NCBI GenBank assembly: GCA_017997825.1
Contig: JAGOEH010000064.1
Coordinates: 1-16,471, forward strand
DNA: 16,471 bases
Reading direction: 5' to 3'
Source: Candidatus Delongbacteria bacterium
GTDB taxonomy: Bacteria > JAGOEH01
The notes under the pieces are model-generated. The model saw only the letters and a program-made list of their open reading frames with translations, had not been told where the DNA came from and did no database searches. The position numbers and the translations under genes were made by a program. Position 1 is the first letter of the stretch; each line of letters starts with the position of its first letter. Below are positions 1-6,861 of the stretch, piece after piece.

Positions 1-399
1 AGAACCCGTATTCGAGGCTTGAACATTGTATCCCATCGCGACCGAATAAGTGCCGATACTGTCATCATCCCACTGATTACCTTCAACCCTTCCCGCGCGG
101 AAAGCCCCTTTTTTCGGATACCAGTGTAGTCGTGTTCCGGCGCCCAAATTTAATGAGGTTCCGGAGTTATATGTTCCCGTTACCAGCAGCCCTTCAGTCC
201 CGCCGATCTCCAGTTGAGACCGTGGCGTGATAACACCGGCTCCAAGCCCCATCAATCCGCTCGATTGCTTGAAGGTCAGGTATTGGTTGGCGGCGTCCCG
301 GATGATATAATCCCCCCCGGTTCCGAGCGTGTTGGTAATGTTTTGGGCGGATACCGTCAACGATAGGATTATCAAAGACAAAGCAGTCATAATTCTCAT
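1..399 (-). CDS. Exported YadA-head fibre protein, 5' part only (paralogue of 4925-6505)
   Basis: This is the first 133 codons of a gene that runs off the left edge with no stop. The start is ATG at 399, with GGAG about 8 bases upstream on the minus strand. The product opens with a signal peptide (about 19 residues, ending VSAQ). It then has a conserved segment containing [23 protein letters not shown] and LHWYPKK, and the first head-repeat motif, SVAMGYN. Alignment with the N-terminus of the protein at 4925-6505 is nearly gap-free and most residues are identical, so the two genes are duplicates. The full protein was probably also a repeat stalk/head ending in an S74 chaperone domain, but that part lies outside the window. 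It begins 55 bases after the helicase-fusion stop on the same strand, so read-through transcription is likely. Export is inferred from the signal peptide; the partner or substrate is unknown. Confidence 0.85.
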   Translation of the reverse strand, partial: MRIMTALSLIILSLTVSAQNITNTLGTGGDYIIRDAANQYLTFKQSSGLMGLGAGVITPRSQLEIGGTEGLLVTGTYNSGTSLNLGAGTRLHWYPKKGAFRAGRVEGNQWDDDSIGTYSVAMGYNVQASNTGS

Positions 400-454
400 A
401 GCGTTTCTCCGTTTCATTAAACAGGAATTTACCATGCTTTTAAGCCTCGTCGGA

Positions 455-3400
455 TCATTGTTGATCATGACCTGCTGTAGGCTCATCAAACTGCAGTTTC
501 TTTTGGACTACATCATGAGATGTCGGGAGTAAAACCGCAATTTTATCCGGATAATGATCTTGTTTGAGTATCGATGATAATACATTTTGGATCGACTGGG
601 TTCGTCTGGATTTTTCCGGCAGACGATGATAAAGTTCGATGAACTGATCCCAGGCCTGCATCTGGGCGTATAGTTTAAGAGCTCTGGCGGGTTGGCTTAA
701 TTTATCGTAACACAGAGCGGTTTCCAGATGGGGGCCGGGGATGTGTCGGAAGCATTGCTGTGCATTATAATAGCACTCAGCCTGGATGAAATACTGTCCG
801 GCCGATCGATAGTCTTTGAGATACTCGCTAATGCAGCCCAGGAGATGATAGGATTCCACCATTTCAGCTTCCTTGATGATTTCCGGCAATAGTTGATGCT
901 CTTTCCATACCTCGAAGGCAATGGTGAGTGGTTCCCCATTTCGGATTTTGTCGTAGCATTCAATGATAGTGCGTAATCCTTCTTTATCTCGGCTGGATTG
1001 AATAATCGCATCCTTATCCCGGCTGATCAGGGCGGTAAAGAAAGCCGGCACATACTGGTTTTCCTGCAAGAATTTATCAATGAGCGGGTTGCAGATTGAT
1101 TCCATCTCGTCCGGTTTTCTAAAGGCATGGAAATGGGAAAAATATAAGAACAGGTATTTCCAGGCATTGGTTTGATGGAGCAGTTCAATGACCGGCTTGA
1201 AATACCCGATGAGTTTGAGATGGCTGTCTAATAGGTTGGAAATCAAGCACTTAACGTTAAAATCAAACTGATCGTCATCGGTAAGTCTCTGGAGAAGCAG
1301 TCTCAATTTCAACAGGATAAACTCTTTTTCGGGATCGTTTCGCCGACTTTGCTGGTTATCGATCAGATCGATAGCCTGTGAGAAGGCGGATGGAGTGTTT
1401 TCATCAACTGCTTTCCGCAGCATACGGTCGAACTGGCCGGTCAATGCCAGGACGGGATAGTCGTCGTCGGGGATTGACGACAAATGACGGATACACTCCT
1501 TATTCAGCTCATAATCACAGTAGTAGATGCCGAAGTGGAGGGCGGCATGGTAAAGACCTTCGATCATATAGTGGTCGATTTTATCATCGATGATCGTGTC
1601 ACCTTTGTCTTTCAGAATATTCAATCCTTTGTTGACGCACCATTCGAAATGCTTATCCGGAACGGTTGGATGGTCGGTATTGGCTTCGGCATAGCAGAAG
1701 GCAGCTTCCAGATAGTTTTGTTGGGATTCCAGGATTTGGGCCGCTTTAATCAGTTGACCGGCATTTAAGTAGCATTGTACAGCCTGATTGGGATCATTGG
1801 CTTTCAGATAACATTTGGCGGCTTCCATCCATAATTCAGCCCTGGAGAAACTGATGGCGGCCAAAGAAAAATGCTGTTTGGCCATCAATCGATGACCTTC
1901 TGAAGCAAGATCCTGGAGTTTGATTTGATTAAGATCGATGGCCATGGTAAAGAATTTTTTGCATTTGGGATCGTGTTGTTGATCGAGTAGAAGTGCCAGA
2001 AAATAGTATTCTTTCCGATCAATCAGAAACTTATGGATGCGATCGGTAATCCGGTGTTTGGAAGCCAGCCGGATCGCGGGTTTGATTTGTCCGGTCTTAA
2101 TCAGCATTTCAACAATTTTCAGGTGGTTGTCGGTTTTTTTCCAGGCTTTCAGGGCTTGAGAGTATTGACGAATCGATTCGTAGTAAGTGGCTGATTCATC
2201 GTAATTCTTAAGTTTCCAGGCCAATTCGGCACATTTAAGTTTATTGCTGCTTTTTTTCCAGGCTGACAAGGCCTGATTGAAGGATTTCAGTGATTCCCAT
2301 ATTTGGGCGGCTTCCTCATATTGATTTCGGATCATCAGCAGATGGGCTTGAGCATTGAGGGCTGATTGCGGTATCCCGGCTGATTGATAAGCCTGGACGG
2401 CATCGTCCCAACGTGTTAGTTTTTCAAATCCGGCAGCGGCTTTAGCGTAGTCACCGATTTCATAATACAAATCATACAGCTCACCTTCATTTTCAATCGA
2501 TTCGAGATAATTAATCCGAGCTATTTTCTCTTCATACTCCAGTCCGGCGTTATGAAAACACTCAGCCGCCTGAAGAAAAAAACGACGTTCCATCATGTAG
2601 TCGCCATACTGTTTCCATTCTTCCGGTGAAGAATTGGCTTGCCAGAGAAGCTCAAAATCACGGGAAGTCATGGCGTGAACCACCAAGTGAGATAATTCCG
2701 GAACCTGCCAGACCGGTGAGATCTCCCCCTCATCCCAGATGATCAGATTGTTGCGACTTCGGGTAATGGCCACATAAAGCAGATTGATTTCATAATCGAT
2801 CAGAGCTTGGTGTCGGGTTGCTTCCGTGCCGTTTAGGATGGTCTGCCAGATCCGGTTGGTATTTCGGTCCGTGCAGAAATTATACAGAAATACCGTATCG
2901 AATTCAAGTCCCTTGGCTTCATTGATAGTGAAGACTAATTTGGTATTGAGCAGTTTCTGAAGTTTGTTTTTTTCGGCCTGATCCCGGGTGATGATGGTCT
3001 GTTTGACGGCGGTGTGGTGCAGAATCGTCCGGATGGAGGAAAAATCGATACCGACCAGTAGTTTTGGGGGAATGCCGCTGAACCGCCACTGTTCCTTGTA
3101 TTCATAACGATGCAGCATACTGACGCGTCGTTTCAAATCCAGCAAAGCATTGGCTAATTTAACGATTTCACCGGTATTGCGAAAATTGATGGAAAGCTTT
3201 TGAATTTCCGGTGTTTCAATCCGGTGTTGATAGAAGTATTGTTTGATCGTTTCCCATCGGAATCCGCTGGGATTGATGGTCTGTTTGATATCACCGGCAA
3301 AAAGCATCTGTCGTGGATCCCGGGGCAGTTTAAAAATCAACTGCAATTGCAGATCGGTGAAATCCTGCACTTCATCGGCAATGACGATTTCCCATTGGAG

Positions 3401-4801
3401 ATCTTCCCTTCGGCCGACATCGAGTTTTAAGAGGGCTGACCGGACTAAATCGAGTTCATCCCATTGGTTTTCGTCCGTCAGCCGGTTTTGGTAATACTCG
3501 GCAATGTCATAAATTTCTCTGCGGTTAAACGGGAAATTCGGGGCCGTTTTCATACCCAATGCGTTGTATTCCGCATAGCTCATCATGGGAGAAGAAAAAT
3601 CATGGTGGTTTTTAAGGAGTATTTCGTGGATTTTCTGCAGATGATGGAGGGCCGGTTTGGGGCGATCGGCGCAATGGGATTCGAATCCGGCAATGAATGA
3701 ATCCAGATTGACGAATTGGCCGGCCAGCAGATCGTTGACCGGTTGGTTCAGGTGGCTGTTCCGGATAATTTCCAGGGTGTCTTTGATTTGCTGGAAATAT
3801 TTGACATGAGCATAACCGGATTTGATAGCGGTGATCGATTGGTAAAACGCCTGATGGTTAAGGAGCAGCTTTTTACCCTTGAGAACGGCCCGGATTTCCT
3901 CCCAGATCAATTGCCAGTCGAATCGGTTGGAGAAGCGGTGACGCTGATAAATACAATAAAACTTTAGATTATCGATCTTTTTGTCATCGGAAAAGCATTC
4001 TTTTTCTACCGGATCGAGGAATTTGAGGCACATCTCATGGAATGTCATAAAGTCAGGCGGATACGGGATGTCGCTTTCAGGGGCGTGATTGAGAAGGCCG
4101 TTATAGATTTGCTGGGAGTAATCCTTCAGGTATTGATTACAGGTGATGAAGAGTTTTCGGGAGGTGATGAATTCACGGCGGAACAGATTATAGACGGCGA
4201 TGGTTGTTTTACCGCTGCCGGCGGTTCCCGCCATCAGAAAGGGTAGGGGATGGGTCAGATAGCGTTTCTGCTCGTTGGTGAGATACAGCTGCAGCTCGAA
4301 ATCTCCCTGCTGATACAACGCCATTCTCCGCCATTCGTTTTCCGATACGCAGAACCATTGCTGGGGGCCATGTTCCTGCTCCATCGGTAGATTGATTGAA
4401 GGTTGTGTAACCCAGTCATAGGGTAATTGTGAAAATTCCATCTCAACAGATGGCGTGCTGTCAACTTCCTCAAAACTGAGAAATGGGGCATTATCGGGAA
4501 TGATTGCCCGCGCTTTGGATGAAATGTCGTCATGGACCACTATACCCCAGATGTAGATCAGGATCAGATCGGGCCGATCCTCTTCTTTGCCTAATGTGAA
4601 CAGAATGCGCCGTCCTCGATCCACCCGGCCTTCCAACACTACTTTAGCCGATTGACCTTTGAGCTTTTTAACCTTTAGCCCCCCGTCCCAGTATCCCGTT
4701 TCAAGGTATTCGAACTTCTGGAAAAAGCGGTTACGTTCGTCGGGAGATTGTTCCAGAATGTACTTTTTAATCCGATGATTGAGAAGAATGGTATAGTTCA
4801 T
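455..4801 (-). CDS. RelE/ParE-like domain + SF1 (UvrD-type) helicase + TPR-like solenoid fusion, 1448 aa
   Basis: This is a very long cytosolic protein with three parts. Residues 1-105 resemble the RelE/ParE toxin fold that sits at the N-terminus of many UvrD-like proteins (GLKVKKLKG, then GRVDRGRRILFTL, ending near VVHDD). Residues 170-700 carry a full set of SF1A helicase motifs: Walker A GTAGSGKTT (192-200), Walker B IADEVQD (474-480), GDIKQ (503-507), INFRNT (538-543), a motif V equivalent NEAKGLEFDTVFL (627-639) and YVAITRSRNN (676-685). From about 735 to the end is an alpha-solenoid of TPR-like helix pairs. An internal duplication is visible there: AWKKSSNKLK at 847-856 against AWKKTDNHLK at 886-895. 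An ATP-driven nucleic-acid translocase role is inferred from the motifs; the substrate and the solenoid partner are unknown. The overall plan recalls eukaryotic TRANK1-type UvrD/TPR proteins. Start ATG at 4801 is kept because the N-terminal domain is complete, although no clear Shine-Dalgarno site precedes it. The gene lies 123 bases after the upstream fibre gene and 55 bases before its paralogue. Confidence 0.9.
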   Translation of the reverse strand: MNYTILLNHRIKKYILEQSPDERNRFFQKFEYLETGYWDGGLKVKKLKGQSAKVVLEGRVDRGRRILFTLGKEEDRPDLILIYIWGIVVHDDISSKARAIIPDNAPFLSFEEVDSTPSVEMEFSQLPYDWVTQPSINLPMEQEHGPQQWFCVSENEWRRMALYQQGDFELQLYLTNEQKRYLTHPLPFLMAGTAGSGKTTIAVYNLFRREFITSRKLFITCNQYLKDYSQQIYNGLLNHAPESDIPYPPDFMTFHEMCLKFLDPVEKECFSDDKKIDNLKFYCIYQRHRFSNRFDWQLIWEEIRAVLKGKKLLLNHQAFYQSITAIKSGYAHVKYFQQIKDTLEIIRNSHLNQPVNDLLAGQFVNLDSFIAGFESHCADRPKPALHHLQKIHEILLKNHHDFSSPMMSYAEYNALGMKTAPNFPFNRREIYDIAEYYQNRLTDENQWDELDLVRSALLKLDVGRREDLQWEIVIADEVQDFTDLQLQLIFKLPRDPRQMLFAGDIKQTINPSGFRWETIKQYFYQHRIETPEIQKLSINFRNTGEIVKLANALLDLKRRVSMLHRYEYKEQWRFSGIPPKLLVGIDFSSIRTILHHTAVKQTIITRDQAEKNKLQKLLNTKLVFTINEAKGLEFDTVFLYNFCTDRNTNRIWQTILNGTEATRHQALIDYEINLLYVAITRSRNNLIIWDEGEISPVWQVPELSHLVVHAMTSRDFELLWQANSSPEEWKQYGDYMMERRFFLQAAECFHNAGLEYEEKIARINYLESIENEGELYDLYYEIGDYAKAAAGFEKLTRWDDAVQAYQSAGIPQSALNAQAHLLMIRNQYEEAAQIWESLKSFNQALSAWKKSSNKLKCAELAWKLKNYDESATYYESIRQYSQALKAWKKTDNHLKIVEMLIKTGQIKPAIRLASKHRITDRIHKFLIDRKEYYFLALLLDQQHDPKCKKFFTMAIDLNQIKLQDLASEGHRLMAKQHFSLAAISFSRAELWMEAAKCYLKANDPNQAVQCYLNAGQLIKAAQILESQQNYLEAAFCYAEANTDHPTVPDKHFEWCVNKGLNILKDKGDTIIDDKIDHYMIEGLYHAALHFGIYYCDYELNKECIRHLSSIPDDDYPVLALTGQFDRMLRKAVDENTPSAFSQAIDLIDNQQSRRNDPEKEFILLKLRLLLQRLTDDDQFDFNVKCLISNLLDSHLKLIGYFKPVIELLHQTNAWKYLFLYFSHFHAFRKPDEMESICNPLIDKFLQENQYVPAFFTALISRDKDAIIQSSRDKEGLRTIIECYDKIRNGEPLTIAFEVWKEHQLLPEIIKEAEMVESYHLLGCISEYLKDYRSAGQYFIQAECYYNAQQCFRHIPGPHLETALCYDKLSQPARALKLYAQMQAWDQFIELYHRLPEKSRRTQSIQNVLSSILKQDHYPDKIAVLLPTSHDVVQKKLQFDEPTAGHDQQ

Positions 4802-4924
4802 ATCGATTTCAGGTGGATGGGAGAGTTTGATTATCGTGGCTTTTGTTCATTTACGGTTTTATAAAGAAATTTCCTTTTGACCGGGTAATTGGGATCGTTT
4901 CATCGAAATTGAGGTTGTTATAAT

Positions 4925-6505
4925 CTACTGATCGAGAGCTCCTACTGGTGCGTCGGAATGAGTAGCCATTTGAGGCGCTTTGGAGTCGGGACTTGTAATT
5001 TTCTCCCGGGCAGCCAGGCGATCCAGCGCCTCGGTGACTCGGGCCAGTTGGGCTTTCAACTCCCAGTTATCACAGGCCAGTTGATCGATTCGGCCGGAGA
5101 GTTCTTTGTTTTCCTGATTGATCTGTTTGCTTTCGCCCGTGAGGTTCTTCAATTCAGTCTGGATGGTGCTGAAAGCGGTTTTTATCTGCTGGTTCTCAGC
5201 CTGAATGGTATTGAAGGAGTTTTTAATTTCATGGTTCTCGATGGTGATAGAATCAATGGTTGATTTCATGGTACGAGTGCGTTCCTCCATGGCTTTGACT
5301 CCCGCCAGGGTGATGCCGTCGATGCAGATTGAGTTGATACCGAGGCTGTCCTCTCCTCCCAGGTGGAAGACGGCATAAAAATCCTGGGCCATTGGCCCGA
5401 TATAGTCGATATTAGGGCTGCCTTTGTAATTCCAGCGGGTCACCGGGATGGCCCGAAGTTTGTTCAGCAGGGTTTCGTTATCGATGGCTTGAAAATTTTC
5501 CTTTTTGTTACGATTGGAGTAGTTGCTCCAGCCGCTTTCTCCGGCATTCATATAGACCCCAGTAGTGTGATTGGAATTGGTAAACAGACGGTATCCACCG
5601 CAAAAGCGCATTGTCATTTGATTATGTGCAGTGGCTTCAGTAGTTACTAAACCTTCTGAATAATCGGTTAAGACCATCGCCCCGTCGTAATTTTTGGTAT
5701 CGGCCTTGGTACCGATAGCTACAGAATGACTTCCACTTGCAATACTACTGTGTCCCATCGCGATGGAATAATTTCCCGAGGCTTGAGTCTGGTGTCCTAT
5801 CGCGGTGGCAGCTACTCCCGAGGCTACAGTACTGTCTCCTATTGCGGTGGAAGAAGAATCTCCCGAGGCTATAGATTTGCGTCCCATCGCGGTGGAATAT
5901 TTTGCCGAGGCTGTAGTTTGGTATCCCATCGCTGTGGAATGTATGCCCGTGGCTATAGATCGGTTTCCCATCGCGGTGGCAGCCAGATTCGAGGCTCGAG
6001 TACCAACTCCCATCGCGGTGGAAGAATATCCCGAGGCTTGAGTATCCCATCCCATCGCGGTGGAATATTTTGCCGAGGCTGTAGTTTGGTATCCCATCGC
6101 GGTGGAATAGTTTCCCGAGGCTTTAGTATTGTATCCCATCGCGACCGAATAAGTACCGATACTGTCTTCATCCCACTGATTGCCTTCAACCCTTCCCACA
6201 CGGAAAGCCGCTTTTTTCGGATACCAGTGCAGTCGGCTCCCGGAACCCAGATTCAATGCGGTTCCTGAACCGAGTGTTCCCGTCACCAGCAGTCCTTCGA
6301 TCCCGCCGATCTCCAGTTGAGCCCGGGGCATGATGACACCTTCTCCAAGACCCATCAATCCGGTCGATTGTTTGAAAGTTAGATACTGCTTGGCGGCGTC
6401 ACGAATGATGTAATCCCCCCCGGTTCCGAGCGTGTTGGTGATATTCTGGGCGGATATCGTCAACGAAAAGACAATCAATGTCAGAACAGTCGTCATCGAT
6501 CTCAT
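4925..6505 (-). CDS. Exported YadA-head repeat protein with S74 intramolecular chaperone (tail-fibre-like), 526 aa
   Basis: Residues 1-20 form a signal peptide ending TISAQ. Residues 21-115 are the N-terminal region shared with the partial paralogue at 1-399. Residues about 119-266 are ten or eleven 14-residue head repeats of the form S-T-A-M-G-x-x-T-x-A-S-G, typical of YadA/Hia heads, which trimerise. Residues 328-405 are a peptidase S74 domain. Its motif [10 protein letters not shown] places Ser330 and Lys335 at the spacing of the self-cleavage dyad of this family (usual motif S-D-x-x-x-K), with Asn in place of Asp after the serine. Residues about 410-500 are predicted coiled coil ([24 protein letters not shown]). 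In the S74 family this C-terminal domain assembles the trimer and is then cut off; cleavage here is inferred. It is probably surface-located or secreted. Start ATG at 6505 has AGAGAG upstream; Met4 is a possible alternative start. A strong promoter lies at 6790-6818. Confidence 0.88.
   Translation of the reverse strand: MRSMTTVLTLIVFSLTISAQNITNTLGTGGDYIIRDAAKQYLTFKQSTGLMGLGEGVIMPRAQLEIGGIEGLLVTGTLGSGTALNLGSGSRLHWYPKKAAFRVGRVEGNQWDEDSIGTYSVAMGYNTKASGNYSTAMGYQTTASAKYSTAMGWDTQASGYSSTAMGVGTRASNLAATAMGNRSIATGIHSTAMGYQTTASAKYSTAMGRKSIASGDSSSTAIGDSTVASGVAATAIGHQTQASGNYSIAMGHSSIASGSHSVAIGTKADTKNYDGAMVLTDYSEGLVTTEATAHNQMTMRFCGGYRLFTNSNHTTGVYMNAGESGWSNYSNRNKKENFQAIDNETLLNKLRAIPVTRWNYKGSPNIDYIGPMAQDFYAVFHLGGEDSLGINSICIDGITLAGVKAMEERTRTMKSTIDSITIENHEIKNSFNTIQAENQQIKTAFSTIQTELKNLTGESKQINQENKELSGRIDQLACDNWELKAQLARVTEALDRLAAREKITSPDSKAPQMATHSDAPVGALDQ
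5754..6176 (-). repeat. 42-bp coding tandem repeats of the YadA-like head
   Basis: The word cccatcg or a close variant recurs at 5754, 5796, 5838, 5883, 5925, 5967, 6009, 6051, 6093 and 6135. The spacing is exactly 42 bases, except one 45-base unit that inserts a serine codon (DSSSTAIG). Each unit encodes one 14-residue head turn. The 50 bases at 5883-5932 are identical to 6051-6100, exactly 168 bases (four units) apart, which points to a recent duplication of a four-unit block. Confidence 0.9.
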
Positions 6506-6783
6506 TTCACGTCTCTCTTTCCCTTTAAATCGATTGGATTAATATTTCATGGCATTCCTGGTCTATCGGCCGATGCTGGTATCGGTTTATAACATCGGAT
6601 CTGTCAAATACGCATAGAACCAATTTTGCTGTAATAGAATTCATTGTGGTGATCCTATCCTTTCAGAGGATAGTGAGAATGGATTGTGTTCTTCCATTCG
6701 GTTCGGTTCATTCAATGGTCTGAATGAATAGTTGTTCAAATCCTCATTTAAACCTTATTGATACTATTTTAACCTGATAATTT
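6506..6783 (-). other. Long untranslated leader of the fibre gene
   Basis: No gene is supported between the fibre-gene start (6505) and the promoter at 6790-6818, which leaves a leader of about 280 bases. It is AT-rich. A small perfect hairpin lies at 6655-6673 (ctatcc, 7-base loop, ggatag). No U-tract follows it and I do not recognise a known riboswitch. No terminator is visible between the end of the DUF748 gene and this region. Confidence 0.4.
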
Positions 6784-6789
6784 ACGCCT

Positions 6790-6818
6790 AATATACTGTA
6801 AATAAAGACTATTGTCAA
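6790..6818 (-). promoter_or_regulatory. Sigma70-type promoter for the fibre/helicase block
   Basis: Read on the minus strand, TTGACA (6818-6813), a 17-base spacer and TATATT (6795-6790) form a near-consensus promoter. It points at the fibre gene starting at 6505 and lies 44 bases after the DUF748 stop. It may also drive the downstream helicase fusion. Confidence 0.8.
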
Positions 6819-6861
6819 TGTTTTTTATTTAAGATAATGTAGAAAAATGATGGAATACGGG

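Noticed and set aside
5754-6176. Possible CRISPR array from regular 42-bp spacing
   Set aside because: Units are contiguous, in frame and encode head-repeat turns; there are no unique spacers and no cas genes.
5726-6268. Plus-strand 180-codon ORF rich in Ser/Arg/Gly repeats
   Set aside because: Shadow of the 42-bp head repeats; the minus-strand frame has the signal peptide, YadA-head motif and S74 domain.
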